This document shows positions 1 to 10,881 of a DNA stretch of 64,000 nt, one piece after another. A program made the translations under genes and the position numbers. Where the stretch lies: the NCBI GenBank assembly GCA_963697705.1, contig CAVOPA010000004.1, positions 223,236 to 287,235 of the forward strand. The letters run 5' to 3'. Position 1 is the stretch's first letter. Each line of letters starts with the position of its first letter. The DNA is from CAVUCH01 sp963697705 (GTDB taxonomy: Bacteria > Acidobacteriota > Vicinamibacteria > Vicinamibacterales > JAENWD01). Below the pieces are notes generated by a model. That model was not told the origin of the DNA. It saw only the letters and a program-made list of their open reading frames with translations, and did not search any database.

Positions 1-1727
1 CCATCGAGATCCAGCCTGACCCCATCGTCGGCCGTAACGGCAAGCTCGTAGCGTCCCGACGTGGGCGGCACGATCCGTCCCGTCCACCGCACCGAGAAGT
101 CGTCGTTGCCCAGCGCGCGCTCGGCGGCCAGTTCGCCGCGTGCGACGAGATCGGTCGTCGGGGCGCCGCGGTCCCAGCGGAACTCCACGGTCCGGTCGAT
201 GCGTGACAGCACCGGGTCGCCCTGCAGTTCGCGCCCACGGAAGTACTCGCCGCGAAGCCCCTGTGCGCTGCCGTCTCCGGCGGGCCTCAGAAACGCCCCG
301 TCGACCACCGGCGTGGAACGGGGATCCTGCCGGCCTTCGACGAGATCGGCCCCCCGCGCGTACAGCACCTGCGTGCCCGGAGCGACAGCGTTGCGGATTC
401 CGGTCAGGAGCGTGACCGGCCGCGCCGGCGTCCCGTAGTAATTCCCGAGCAACGTCATCACGTCGTCGGCATTCGGGCCGATGACGGCGAGGGTCTTGAG
501 TGCGGCGCGGGAGAGCGGCAGGACACCATCGTTCTTGAGCAGCACGATCGTGGCCTGCGCCATGCGGCGGGCGAGGGCATCGTGTTCGGAGGACTGGTTC
601 ACGCTGTACGGGATCTGCGCGTACGGCACCCGTTCGGGCGGGTCGAACATCCCGAGCCGGAATCGCGTGAGCATCAACCGGGTAACGGCCACGTCGATCG
701 CCTGCTCGGTGATCCGGCCCTCGGCCAGCGCCTTCTTCAGCGCGCGGTACGTCGTGCCGCATTCGAGGTCGCACCCACGCTGCACGCCGAGCGCGGCGGC
801 GTCCTCTGGCGTCGAGACGATCTTGTGCGTCCGGTAGATGTCGTCTATCGCGCCGCAGTCGGACACGACGTAGCCCTTGAAGCCCCAGTCGCGCCGCAGG
901 ATGTCTCCGAGCAGGCGCGTGCTGGCGGACGCCGACTCGCCGTGCACGCGGTTGTAGGCGCTCATCACCGATGCCACGCGCGCCTCCTGCACGAGCGCAC
1001 GGAAGGCCGGGAGGTAGGTCTCGTACAGGTCTCGCTCCGATGGCTGCGCGTCGAAGTGGTGACGGTCGGCCTCGGGTCCGCTGTGGACGGCGTAGTGTTT
1101 CGCGGTCGCCACCACCTTCAGATAGCGCGGGTCGGTGCCCTGCAGCCCTTTCACGAAGGCAACCCCCATCCGCGCGGTCAGGAACGGGTCTTCGCCGTAC
1201 GTCTCCTGCCCGCGACCCCAGCGCGGGTCGCGGAAGATGTTGATGTTCGGCGACCAGAAGGTGAGCCCCTGGTAGCGCGCCCGCTGGCCCCGCCGGAGGA
1301 ACTCGTGGTGCTTGGCGCGCGCCTCGTCGCTGATCGCGACGGCAACGTCGTGCATGAGCGCCGTGTCGAACGACGCGGCCATCCCGATCGCCTGCGGGAA
1401 CACGGTCGCAGCGCCCGCCCGCGCGACGCCGTGCAGGCACTCGTTCCACCAATCGTACGCGGGAACGTCCAGCCGCGGGATTGCCGCTGCATCGTTCATC
1501 AGCTGCGAGATCTTCTCGTCGCCCGTCATGCGCGACACGAGATCCGCGGTGCGCGCCTCGAAGCTGAGGGAGAGATTGCGGTACGCCGCGTCCTCCATCT
1601 GTGGACGTGCCGGAGCGTCCGGTTCGGCCCGCGCCGGCTGATGGGAGAGGAGCGCGGGTCGCGACGTGATGACGAGGAGACCAGCGACAACGACGACCAC
1701 CGGTGCGCGTGACTGGATGCGGCCCAT
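1..1727 (-). CDS. Secreted glycoside hydrolase family 3 enzyme (beta-glucosidase/beta-xylosidase type) with PA14 domain, C-terminus beyond window
   Basis: Translating the minus strand from the ATG at 1725-1727 gives an open frame of about 575 codons that runs off the left edge. A hydrophobic leader (about residues 9-22, VVVVVAGLLVI) suggests export. The GH3 barrel domain follows: YDWWNECLHGVAR near the start, KVVATAKHYAVHSGPEADRH in the middle, and VVSDCGAIDDIY, whose Asp is the expected catalytic nucleophile. The second GH3 domain starts around IVLLKNDGVLPLS. A PA14-like carbohydrate-binding insert begins near GLRGEYFRGREL and is still open at the window edge. Such enzymes release terminal glucose or xylose from plant or microbial glycans in the periplasm or outside the cell. 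The exact substrate cannot be read from the sequence. Confidence 0.9.
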   Translation of the reverse strand, partial: MGRIQSRAPVVVVVAGLLVITSRPALLSHQPARAEPDAPARPQMEDAAYRNLSLSFEARTADLVSRMTGDEKISQLMNDAAAIPRLDVPAYDWWNECLHGVARAGAATVFPQAIGMAASFDTALMHDVAVAISDEARAKHHEFLRRGQRARYQGLTFWSPNINIFRDPRWGRGQETYGEDPFLTARMGVAFVKGLQGTDPRYLKVVATAKHYAVHSGPEADRHHFDAQPSERDLYETYLPAFRALVQEARVASVMSAYNRVHGESASASTRLLGDILRRDWGFKGYVVSDCGAIDDIYRTHKIVSTPEDAAALGVQRGCDLECGTTYRALKKALAEGRITEQAIDVAVTRLMLTRFRLGMFDPPERVPYAQIPYSVNQSSEHDALARRMAQATIVLLKNDGVLPLSRAALKTLAVIGPNADDVMTLLGNYYGTPARPVTLLTGIRNAVAPGTQVLYARGADLVEGRQDPRSTPVVDGAFLRPAGDGSAQGLRGEYFRGRELQGDPVLSRIDRTVEFRWDRGAPTTDLVARGELAAERALGNDDFSVRWTGRIVPPTSGRYELAVTADDGVRLDLD

Positions 1728-1784
1728 GGCGGCAGTAGCCTACCGTATTGCGAGCCGCTTTCCCGGATCCTCGTCGCCCGTGGC

Positions 1785-1801
1785 GCCCGCCTTCGGCGGG
1801 C
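1785..1801. terminator. GC hairpin with UUCG-type loop
   Basis: A perfect 7-bp stem, GCCCGCC-TTC-GGCGGGC (equivalently a 6-bp stem closed by a CTTCGG tetraloop), lies in the 364-base gap upstream of the GH3 gene. No T-run follows on either strand, so a terminator role is uncertain. It may be a degenerate relative of the REP-like hairpins a little further on. Confidence 0.35.
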
Positions 1802-1904
1802 CGGTGATCTGGGTCTTGGGTTGTGAGTTTCGTGAAGACGCCGAGGATTTGCAGAATCGCACAGGCTGAACTCAGAACCCACAACTCAGAACCCACGTTC
1901 ACAG

Positions 1905-2028
1905 GCTCTCAAGGCGGGCACTACGCGGAACCCTAAAGGCCCGCCTGAAGGCGGGCGCTACGCGGAACCCTAAAGGCCCGCCTGAAGGCGGGCACTACGC
2001 GAGGCCCGCGTCAGGGCGGGCACTACGT
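1905..2028. repeat. REP-like hairpin cluster R1 (four copies)
   Basis: Four units of the inverted repeat GCCCGCCTGAAGGCGGGC, each followed by ACTACG or GCTACG. Read on the other strand this is CGTAGTGCCCGCC..., so a GTAG tetranucleotide sits at the foot of each hairpin. Two inner units are 37 bp apart, joined by CGGAACCCTAAAG. The cluster fills most of the gap between the GH3 start and the FUSC stop. Hairpins with a GTAG/GTGG foot are known for REP sequences handled by REP-associated tyrosine transposases. No such transposase lies in this window. Confidence 0.8.
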
Positions 2029-2091
2029 GAAAACTGAAGCTGAGGACTGACAACTCCAGCGAAGCCGCCAATCGGCAGCGAGGCCGTCGAT

Positions 2092-4191
2092 CTACAGCGA
2101 AGCGCCCAGCGCCGTGGCGACGGTGGCGGCGCTGTCGGCCAGCATCTCGGCTTCGCCGAACACCGCCTGCGCCGCGGCGGCGCCATTCGGCGGCCGCTGC
2201 AGCACGAAGGACGGCGCACTCGGCTTCGTTCCGCCGCGCAGCGCCGCCGCGCATTCGCTGAGCGTCCGTGGCAGGTCGGAGGCGAGCGGTGCCAGCCACG
2301 GAAAGCCACGGTGCGGATCGTGCTCGAGCGCCGAATGCAGGGCGAGTGACGCCAGTGCCGCGCGACGGAGTGCCGCGAGGACGCTCACCGCCGTCGTACG
2401 GTCGATGGCCTGCACCGCCGCGGGCTCACCCAGCATGCGATCGACGGCGGCCTCCGCGTTCGAACGCGCGAGCCGCCCGGCCGATTGCACCGCCGCGAAG
2501 ATCCGCGGATCGTAGCGGGACGGATCGACCATGGCTGCCAGCAGCAGGCCCGTGTGCCGCGCATGCGCGTCGAGGAGCGTGGCGAGCGCCGTGCGCACCT
2601 GGGTGCCGGTCCACGTGGGCCAGAGGGCGTACGCGATGAGCGCCGCGGCGCCGCCGAGAGCGGTGTCCAGGATGCGGTAGGTGACGACCACGCTCTGGTT
2701 GACTCCCGCCAGCCCCAGCAGGAAGACGACATAGCCGGTGATGCAGATCGAGAACACCACGTAGTTGATCCGGAACACCGCGTATCCAGACCAGATGCAG
2801 GCGAGCACGAGCGGCACCAGCATGGCGTGCCCCGGGTGCAGCGCGGCCTCGACGAGCGTCGCGAGGGTGGCGCCAAGCACCGTGCCGGCGACACGACCGA
2901 CCCCGCGCGCAAACGTATCCTGGAACTCCGGCTTGAGCACGATGAGTGCGGTGAGCGAGATCCAGTACCCGCGCGGCAGCGAAAACGCGTCAGACAGCAC
3001 CGTCGTAGCGACCAGCGTCACCGCCAGACGGACGCCGTGCCTGAACGCCGCCGACTCGAACGACAGGTTGGCGCCGAGCGTGTTCAGCGCGTCGCGCGCG
3101 GGTGGAAGCCGCAACAGTGGCACGGCAGGCACGGTTGCGACGTCGCGCTGCTGCGGAGGATGGGCGTTCAGCACGCCGCTCGTGCGCCAGGCGGCGCGCA
3201 GACGACGCCGCAGCACGTCTGCGGCCGCGGCGTTGCCGTTCAGTGCCGCCGAGTGGGCGTCGATCGCACGCCAGCACGACGGCGTCTCGGCGGGATCCTC
3301 TCCAGCCTCCACCGCGCGGCCAATCTCGTTCAGCACCGTCGACACCGCAATCGCGACGCCGGCCGAGGCATCCAGCCGTTCGCGCTCGCCGGCGGCACGC
3401 AGGCGCTGATGCTGTGTCGCCAGCGCCGCCAGGCTGGCGCGCAGGCGTTCAGCCTCGTCCACCAGGGAACGAAAAGCCAGCAGGTCGGCTGCCCGCGCAA
3501 ACGGTTGCGGATCGCCGAGGGTTGCGCTCGCGGCCATGAGCGTGTTTGGCTCCGGCGGTGCCGTTTCCTGCGACGGGATCGCGGCCGCGTAGGCGGCGAG
3601 ACTCCGGTAGATCGCCGCGACCGCAGCGCGCTCGGCCGGGTAGCGGCGAAGCGGCCACACGAGGACGACCAGCAGCGTCTGCACCAGCCCGCCGCTGAAC
3701 ACGATGACGCCCCGCACGACGGCGTCGGCGGGTGTGGATGTGAATCCCTGCGCGACGATCGCGCCGACCGCGGACTGCAAGCCGACGAACGACGCCGCCG
3801 GCCCGAGCGCCACCGACCATCCGCTCGCGAATCCCCACAGCAGCGCAACGAGCGTGGCGGCGACGGCAGAGTGCCCCGCCAGCGAACCGAGCACGATCGA
3901 GACGGCCATGCCCGCGGCCGCCCAGAGCATCACGGCGACACGGCTGCGATAGGCGCCCTGGAACGATCCGAATCCCACGGACACTGCGCCGACAGCACCG
4001 AAGACACCCACCGAGGGCCACCCGCTCACCACACCCAGCACGAGCGGAATGGCGACGCCGCAGGTGGAGCGGAGAGCCGGCAACGGCTCGAACTGCGACC
4101 AGTCGGTGCGCAGCGTGCTCGTGAGGATCCGCCGAGTTTGTTCGCGGGCGGCCGGAAGGGCGGCTGATCTGTCCATCACTCGAGGGCTCAC
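2092..4191 (-). CDS. FUSC-family inner-membrane protein (aromatic acid exporter/YccS-like)
   Basis: The 699-residue product has the FUSC layout: an N-terminal membrane bundle (about residues 40-185, many Gly/Ala/Val helices), a long soluble middle (190-370), a second membrane bundle (about 385-515, including the family-like stretch YWISLTALIVLKPEF followed by GRVAGTVLGATLA), and a cytoplasmic C-terminal domain. The length matches the family. FUSC proteins include the AaeB para-hydroxybenzoate efflux component and YccS/YhfK; the substrate here is unknown. A second ATG at codon 6 could be the real start. The next gene upstream, the hydrolase, lies 36 bases away on the same strand, so the two may be co-transcribed. 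Confidence 0.85.
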   Translation of the reverse strand: MSPRVMDRSAALPAAREQTRRILTSTLRTDWSQFEPLPALRSTCGVAIPLVLGVVSGWPSVGVFGAVGAVSVGFGSFQGAYRSRVAVMLWAAAGMAVSIVLGSLAGHSAVAATLVALLWGFASGWSVALGPAASFVGLQSAVGAIVAQGFTSTPADAVVRGVIVFSGGLVQTLLVVLVWPLRRYPAERAAVAAIYRSLAAYAAAIPSQETAPPEPNTLMAASATLGDPQPFARAADLLAFRSLVDEAERLRASLAALATQHQRLRAAGERERLDASAGVAIAVSTVLNEIGRAVEAGEDPAETPSCWRAIDAHSAALNGNAAAADVLRRRLRAAWRTSGVLNAHPPQQRDVATVPAVPLLRLPPARDALNTLGANLSFESAAFRHGVRLAVTLVATTVLSDAFSLPRGYWISLTALIVLKPEFQDTFARGVGRVAGTVLGATLATLVEAALHPGHAMLVPLVLACIWSGYAVFRINYVVFSICITGYVVFLLGLAGVNQSVVVTYRILDTALGGAAALIAYALWPTWTGTQVRTALATLLDAHARHTGLLLAAMVDPSRYDPRIFAAVQSAGRLARSNAEAAVDRMLGEPAAVQAIDRTTAVSVLAALRRAALASLALHSALEHDPHRGFPWLAPLASDLPRTLSECAAALRGGTKPSAPSFVLQRPPNGAAAAQAVFGEAEMLADSAATVATALGASL

Positions 4192-4227
4192 GCGAAATGA
4201 ATGCCGTCGGGCGCTCGTGCGCCGTGA

Positions 4228-5118
4228 CTACGTCAGGAAGTCGACGAGTGCGGCGTTCACCTCGCCTGGCGCTTCGTTCTGGATCCAGTGTCCGACGTCC
4301 GGAAATCGACGTACGGTCACGTGTGGCGCCACACGCTCCAGCCCGTCCAGCAGTCCCACAGACAATGCCGGATCGCGCACGCCCCACAGCACGAGCGTCC
4401 TCGCTCGGACCACCGCCGACCGCCCAAACGCCACAGCCTGGCGATCCCGATTGGCGCGGTAGTAGTCCAGCGCGGCCGTGAGAGCGCCGGGCGCTGAGAG
4501 CGCGCGCACGTAGGCGTCGACCTCCTCCGTCGTGAATGCACCGACGGCCGCGTGCGCGGCGGCGAACATGGCACGGACGGCGCGGAAGTCACGTAGTGAC
4601 AGCACCAGCTCGGGCAGGCGCGGCAGCTGGAAGAAGAGCACGTACCACGACATGATCAGCTGAGGAGGCCGGCGCACCCTCTCCGCGTAGAGCCGCAGGT
4701 GCGGTGCGTTGCAGATGACGAGGCGATCCACCTGCTCCGGGTGGTGCCCCGCGAACGTCCACGCGACGATGCCGCCCCAGTCGTGGCCGCAGACGTGCGC
4801 GCGCGGCACACCGGTGGCACAGACGAGAGCCGCAAGGTCGGCGACCAGGTGCCGCAGGTGATACGCCTCACGCGAACTGGGCCGTGCTGACCAGTTGTAT
4901 CCGCGCATGTCGGGCATCCACACGGAAAGCCCGGCGTCAACCAGCGTCCGAATCTGCTTACGCCACGAGCGCCAGTTCTCGGGGAAGCCATGGAGCAGGA
5001 TCACCGGTGGCCCGTCGCCGGCCATTGCGACGTGCAGATCCACGCCGTCGCCGCGGACATGCCGATGATGCACGGTGACGCCGTCGATGATCTCGTCGGC
5101 CCACCTTACTGATCCCAT
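4228..5118 (-). CDS. Alpha/beta hydrolase, epoxide hydrolase-like
   Basis: An alpha/beta-hydrolase fold enzyme with HGFPENW (oxyanion hole), GHDWGGIVAW (nucleophile Asp flanked by Trp, typical of epoxide hydrolases and haloacetate dehalogenases), WGVRDPALS (acid region) and DVGHWIQNEAP (catalytic His). The cap region has the two-Tyr arrangement RPPQLIMSWYVLFFQLP, which favours epoxide hydrolase. The frame opens upstream to 5256, but the extra 46 residues are Arg/Ser-rich and unlike the family. I therefore start at the ATG at 5118; 5127 is an alternative. The enzyme probably opens epoxides with water in the cytoplasm; its substrate is unknown. Confidence 0.85.
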   Translation of the reverse strand: MGSVRWADEIIDGVTVHHRHVRGDGVDLHVAMAGDGPPVILLHGFPENWRSWRKQIRTLVDAGLSVWMPDMRGYNWSARPSSREAYHLRHLVADLAALVCATGVPRAHVCGHDWGGIVAWTFAGHHPEQVDRLVICNAPHLRLYAERVRRPPQLIMSWYVLFFQLPRLPELVLSLRDFRAVRAMFAAAHAAVGAFTTEEVDAYVRALSAPGALTAALDYYRANRDRQAVAFGRSAVVRARTLVLWGVRDPALSVGLLDGLERVAPHVTVRRFPDVGHWIQNEAPGEVNAALVDFLT

Positions 5119-5268
5119 CGCCGCCATCGCCGACGCGTGTGCAAGGAACGCGCGCGGTTCGGCGGAGGCCCGCGCTCGATCTGATTGACGGCAACCGCGC
5201 CCATGGAAGCTCGACGGATACGACGCAAAGCGGCGCGGCACCGCCCGTAGCCGCACCGATCGCTGACC

Positions 5269-6171
5269 CTACACAGCCGCCCAGTGGCCTGCGGTGACTT
5301 CGCGCAAGGTTGCTTCCAAGTGGAGGGTCGTCGGGTCCAGCACCACGCGTTGCCGGTTCGTCGCGAAATCCACAGACGGAACCGCCGAGAGCAGCGCCTG
5401 CGTGTACGGGTGTTGCGGCGACGTGAAGATCGCGCGTGTCGTCCCCATCTCCACGATGCGTCCGCGGTACATCACGCCGACGCGACTGCAGAGGTGCTCC
5501 ACGAGGCGCAGATCGTGCGCGATGAACAGGTAGGTGAGGTGAAGCCGCGCCTGCAGGTCCATCAGCAGGTTCACCACCTGCGCCTGGACCGAGACGTCCA
5601 GCGCCGACACGGGTTCGTCCGCCACGATGAACGACGGGTGGAGCGCGATCGCGCGCGCGAGCCCGATCCGCTGGCGCTGCCCGCCGCTGAACTCGTGCGG
5701 GTAGCGCGTCTGTTGTGACGGATCGAGGCCGACCAGCGCCAGCAGTTCCGCCACGCGGTCGCGCCGCTCGGCCCGCGTGCCCACGCGGTGGATGTCGAGC
5801 GGCTCCGCGACGATGTGGCCTGCCCGCATCCGCGGGTTCAGCGACGCGTATGGGTCCTGAAACACGATTTGCATGTGCCGCCGCATTTCGCGCATCCGTC
5901 GGCGTGACAGCGCGAGCACGTCTTCGCCCCTGAAGAACACGTCGCCTCGCGTGGGCTCGATCAGTCGCAGCAGGCACCGTCCCGTGGTGCTCTTCCCGCT
6001 GCCGGACTCGCCGACCAGCCCGAACGTCTCTCCCTCCGCGATCGTGAAGCTCACGTCGTCGACGGCAGTGAGAACGGTCGCTGGCGCGAAGAGCCCGCGG
6101 CGCCGCACGAAGCGCTTCGAGAGGTGGCGGACGTCGACGAGCGGCGTTACGCCCGGCATCACGGGCGGCAC
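5269..6171 (-). CDS. Oligopeptide/dipeptide ABC transporter ATP-binding protein (OppF/DppF type)
   Basis: A 300-residue ABC ATPase. Walker A is GESGSGKST (about residues 54-62), the Q-loop region is VFQDPYASLNPR, the signature is FSGGQRQR, Walker B is FIVADEPVSALD, and the switch His is in IAHDL. The C-terminal HPYTQALLSAVP motif is typical of the peptide/nickel transporter subfamily. The protein hydrolyses ATP at the inner membrane to drive uptake of peptides or similar solutes. It overlaps the partner ATPase gene upstream by 13 bases, which indicates translational coupling. The permease and binding-protein genes are not in this window, so this pair is either separated from them or the operon is incomplete here. 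Confidence 0.93.
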   Translation of the reverse strand: MPPVMPGVTPLVDVRHLSKRFVRRRGLFAPATVLTAVDDVSFTIAEGETFGLVGESGSGKSTTGRCLLRLIEPTRGDVFFRGEDVLALSRRRMREMRRHMQIVFQDPYASLNPRMRAGHIVAEPLDIHRVGTRAERRDRVAELLALVGLDPSQQTRYPHEFSGGQRQRIGLARAIALHPSFIVADEPVSALDVSVQAQVVNLLMDLQARLHLTYLFIAHDLRLVEHLCSRVGVMYRGRIVEMGTTRAIFTSPQHPYTQALLSAVPSVDFATNRQRVVLDPTTLHLEATLREVTAGHWAAV

Positions 6172-7151
6172 TCCTCATACAGGTGGCAGCGGACGACCTG
6201 CGCCACGGATCCGGGTGTGATGCCGCTCGACAGGCCCGGTCCCTCGAGGCGACACCGATCGAATCTGAGCGGGCAGCGCGGCTCGAACGCGCAACCGCGC
6301 GGCAACTGCCCGAGCGTGGGCACCTGCCCGTCGATCGTCCGGAGGCGTTGCCCGCTGCTTGCTGCGCCGCCGGGCATCGATGCCAGCAGTCCCCGCGTGT
6401 ACGGGTGTCGAGGTTCGCTCAGCACATCAAGAGTGAGCCCGTGTTCGACGATGCGGCCGGCATACATGACGGCCATGGTGTCGGCCGTCTGGGCGACGAC
6501 GCCGAGGTCGTGCGTGATGAGCAGGAGGGCCAGCCCGTAGCGATCCCGCAGATCCCGCAGCAGCTCCAGAATCTCGGCCTGGATCGTGACGTCGAGCGCG
6601 GTCGTCGGTTCGTCGGCGATGATGAGCGGCGGACGGCACGCGAGCGCGACGGCGATCATCGCGCGCTGCCGGAGGCCACCGGAGAGCTGGTGCGGATAGT
6701 CGCTCGCGCGGCTCGCCGCATCGGGCACGCGTACGGCTTCGAGCAAGCCAACGGCGCGGCGCCGGGCCTCCGGCCAGCCGGCCTGGCCATGGACGACGAT
6801 TGCCTCGGCGATCTGGTCACCAACCGAGAAGACGGGGCTGAGCGCCGCCATCGGCTCCTGGAAGATGAACCCGATCCCCGCACCGCGCACGCGCCGCATC
6901 CCGGCTTCGTCGAGCGACAGCAGGTCGCCGCCCTGAAAGACGATCTGGCCGCCGACGATACGTCCGGGACGTCGGAGCAGCCGCACAATCGAGAGGGCAG
7001 TGACCGTCTTGCCGCACCCCGACTCGCCGACCAGGCCGAGCGTTTCCCCCGGCGAGATCGTAAAGCTGACATCCCGCACGGCTGGCAGCAGCCGGCCACC
7101 GACGTCGAATCCTGCGGTCAGCCCCTCAACACGCAGGAGTGAATCGGACAT
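6159..7151 (-). CDS. Oligopeptide/dipeptide ABC transporter ATP-binding protein (OppD/DppD type)
   Basis: A 330-residue ABC ATPase with Walker A GESGCGKT, Q-loop FIFQEPMAALSP, signature LSGGLRQR, Walker B LIIADEPTTALD and switch ITHDLGV. The C-terminal tail CAFEPRCPLRFDRC is the Cys-containing OppD/DppD extension. It is the first gene of a two-ATPase unit and overlaps the following OppF-type gene by 13 bases. The two ATPases are expected to form a heterodimer on the inner membrane. Its start codon is just downstream of the MITE-like element at 7219-7768, so that element may contribute to its promoter region. Confidence 0.93.
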   Translation of the reverse strand: MSDSLLRVEGLTAGFDVGGRLLPAVRDVSFTISPGETLGLVGESGCGKTVTALSIVRLLRRPGRIVGGQIVFQGGDLLSLDEAGMRRVRGAGIGFIFQEPMAALSPVFSVGDQIAEAIVVHGQAGWPEARRRAVGLLEAVRVPDAASRASDYPHQLSGGLRQRAMIAVALACRPPLIIADEPTTALDVTIQAEILELLRDLRDRYGLALLLITHDLGVVAQTADTMAVMYAGRIVEHGLTLDVLSEPRHPYTRGLLASMPGGAASSGQRLRTIDGQVPTLGQLPRGCAFEPRCPLRFDRCRLEGPGLSSGITPGSVAQVVRCHLYEECRP

Positions 7152-7218
7152 GGTTGGACACTAACACTACTTCGTCGGGCGGGCTCGTACGCGCAGATGA
7201 TGGCGGGTTGCTCACATT

Positions 7219-7768
7219 TCGACTTGACGAGCGGCAACGGGTCGGCCGCACGCCTGTGCCACCAGCACGAAAACAGAAAACGGACTTTGCCGTACTCGAG
7301 AGAGTTGCCACTGGGGCCTATCGCACGCTCACACGGAGGCCGCGAAGGACACGAAGGACAGAGAGGACTGCACCTTGCAAATCTGTCACTGCAGCACCGC
7401 GCGGCTGGCGTCGCCAGCCGTCGGACCGTGGGAAGAACGCCCGAATCAGAGTGACGCATCGATACACCCTCGCACTCTCATTCGCGCGTCCTTCTCACCG
7501 TCCACCGGGCCTGCGGCCCGCGCGCGGCGCTTCGGTGAACCAGCATGGGTGCGTTGCTTTCAACACCGGGGGCGAAGTAAAGCCGCAACCTCCAAGGCTC
7601 TTGGTGTTCTTCGTGCTCTTCGTACCCGGTCACGACATGCCGCGTGATCCGCACTGCCGTAGCCGTGCGAGCCTTGCGCCCCGATCGGCACGGCTGGTTT
7701 TCTGTTTTCCGTTTTCGTGTTAGTAGCGCCGGCGTCGCGATGTGCCCGAATGCCACCCGTCAGATCGA
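7219..7768. mobile_element. MITE-like element E1 with long terminal inverted repeats
   Basis: The 654-base gap between the OppD-type gene and the mutase holds no credible gene. Its left end reads TCGACTTGACGAGCGGCA ... GCCACCAGCACGAAAACAG. Its right end, reverse-complemented, reads TCGATCTGACGGGTGGCA ... ACACGAAAACGGAAAACAG. The ends are therefore related inverted repeats of roughly 55 bases. Internal stretches resemble (GAAGGACAC)-type units (7336-7370, and 7600-7630 on the other strand). The same end sequences and the segment CGCCAGCCGCGCGGTGCTG recur in element E2 at 21923-22369. No transposase frame is present, so this looks like a nonautonomous element. Boundaries are approximate, and no clear target-site duplication was seen. 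Confidence 0.7.
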
Positions 7769-7805
7769 ATCGTGGCAGAGCCGCTGCGATGTACGTGCTG
7801 ACGGA

Positions 7806-9413
<1,608 letters not shown>

Positions 9414-9468
9414 GCGAAGCGCATTCTAGCGGAAGTGACGGGAGGCGCCCGTCGCGTCCGACCGTTTC

Positions 9469-9497
9469 TTGACACGGATCAGACGGCTACGTAAGAT
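9469..9497 (+). promoter_or_regulatory. Sigma-70-type promoter
   Basis: TTGACA (9469-9474), a 17-base spacer and TAAGAT (9492-9497) form a near-consensus promoter pointing to the small gene at 9617. The expected transcript start is about 9504, leaving a leader of about 110 bases. That leader contains the short palindrome TTATCGCGATAA. Confidence 0.75.
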
Positions 9498-9616
9498 GAT
9501 GCCTGTCTTCGGTTTATCGCGATAACCCGACTGGGTCCCCTGAGCGCCCGGTCCGCGCCGCTCGTCAGGCGGGGTCCGTGCGTGCTGGCGAACGCCCCGG
9601 CAAGGAGAAGACGCAT

Positions 9617-9916
9617 ATGGATGACGTCAACCGGTTCGCGCGTGAGTTGGCCGACGCCATCGCCGCTGCTGTCGCCGAAAACCCGCAGGTCGAAGCGTGC
9701 CGCGAGCGCGCCCGCGCGGCGGGCTACGAAATGCGCGTTTCTCTCGAGGCCGTCGTTGGCTTCATGAGCCGGGAGAAGGGGGCGCCGGTGGCCAAAATCT
9801 CGACGCCCGCGCGATTGCTCCCAGCGCAGCGCACGTTCGACATCACCGCCAACGATCGGCGGTTTCTTCGGTCGCTCAGGATCGCGGCGGATGCTACGCC
9901 GGAGGAAGTGAACTAA
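9617..9916 (+). CDS. Conserved small hypothetical protein (99 aa)
   Basis: The start ATG at 9617 is chosen because AAGGAG lies at a good distance upstream; an earlier in-frame ATG (9578) would add 13 unlikely residues. The product begins MDDVNRFARELADAI, is rich in charged helices, and contains EACRERARAAGYEMRVSLEAVVGF in its centre, with a basic C-terminal part RRFLRSLRIAAD. No membrane segment, signal peptide or metal motif is seen. I do not recognise a named family. The strong promoter and good ribosome site argue for a real, well-expressed protein. It is transcribed toward gpmA, which is convergent. Confidence 0.75.
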   Translation: MDDVNRFARELADAIAAAVAENPQVEACRERARAAGYEMRVSLEAVVGFMSREKGAPVAKISTPARLLPAQRTFDITANDRRFLRSLRIAADATPEEVN

Positions 9917-10056
9917 ACCTCTCGCGGCCGGCGGCTGGCCGGAGCGATTCGGCTCGTCAGGCGCCGGCCGCGACGCGCATCGCAGCACGGCGCTGCATCG
10001 AGTCATCTCGCGACAATCGCCGCCGCCGACCTCCCGCCTCCCACCATTCTTCCGTC

Positions 10057-10800
10057 CTATCCCCTCGTCTGCGCCGCCACGCGTTCCGCGGCTTTCTTTG
10101 CAGCGTCGGGATCGCCGAGGTACGTGCTGCGGATCGGCCGCAGGTCTCGATCGAGCTCGTAGACGAGCGGGATCCCAGTCGGGATGTTGAGCTCGGAGAT
10201 TGCCTCGTCGGAGATGCCGTCCAGGAATTTCACCAGCGCGCGGAGGCTGTTGCCGTGCGCGGTGATGAGCACGCGCTCGCCGCGGGTGACCGCGGGCGCA
10301 ATCGTCTCGTGCCAGTAGGGCAGGAACCGGTTGACCGTGTCCTTCAGGCATTCGGTCAACGGCAGCTCGTCGGCCGTCAGCCGCGCGTAGCGCGGATCGT
10401 GCCCCGGGTACCGCGGATCATCCGGCGCGAGCGCCGGTGGGGGGATGTCGTAGCTGCGCCGCCACAGCTTCGTCTGCGCCTCGCCGTGCCGTGCCGCGGT
10501 CTCCGCCTTGTTCAGTCCCTGCAAGGCGCCGTAGTGCCGCTCGTTCAGGCGCCAGTGTCGATGGACGGGCAGCCACATCTGATCGATGCCGTCGAGCACG
10601 ATCCAGAGCGTCCGAATCGCGCGCTTGAGGACGGAGGTGTACGCCACGTCGAAGACGAACCCCTCGTGCTTGAGCAGCTGCGCCGCGCGCCGGGCCTCCT
10701 CGCGTCCATCGTCGGACAGGTCGACATCGGTCCACCCCGTGAACCGGTTCTCCTTGTTCCAGGTGCTCTCGCCGTGACGCAGCAGTACCACCTTATGCAT
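10057..10800 (-). CDS. gpmA: 2,3-bisphosphoglycerate-dependent phosphoglycerate mutase
   Basis: The 247-residue product carries the dPGM signature near its start: LLRHGESTWNKENRFTGWTDVDLS, in which the His after Arg8 is the phosphorylated residue. It also has LNERHYGALQGLNKAE, DDPRYPGHDPRY and the second catalytic His in ITAHGNSLRALVK. The length is normal for GpmA. It interconverts 3- and 2-phosphoglycerate in glycolysis and gluconeogenesis. It lies downstream of enolase, the next enzyme of the pathway, on the same strand, with a heptad-repeat array between them. Confidence 0.97.
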   Translation of the reverse strand: MHKVVLLRHGESTWNKENRFTGWTDVDLSDDGREEARRAAQLLKHEGFVFDVAYTSVLKRAIRTLWIVLDGIDQMWLPVHRHWRLNERHYGALQGLNKAETAARHGEAQTKLWRRSYDIPPPALAPDDPRYPGHDPRYARLTADELPLTECLKDTVNRFLPYWHETIAPAVTRGERVLITAHGNSLRALVKFLDGISDEAISELNIPTGIPLVYELDRDLRPIRSTYLGDPDAAKKAAERVAAQTRG

Positions 10801-10881
10801 CGTTGATCCTTGTCAGTGGGCGGTGGAATGCACAATGCCCAATGCAAAATGCACAACGCCACCCTGCCATGCCGACACCGC

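Noticed and set aside
2485..4167. 560-codon plus-strand frame opposite the FUSC gene
   Set aside because: Translation is Arg/Gln/His-rich and featureless. The minus strand encodes a clear membrane protein.
7139..7723. 194-codon frame inside MITE-like element E1
   Set aside because: Low-complexity product over repeat DNA, with no ribosome site or homologous features.
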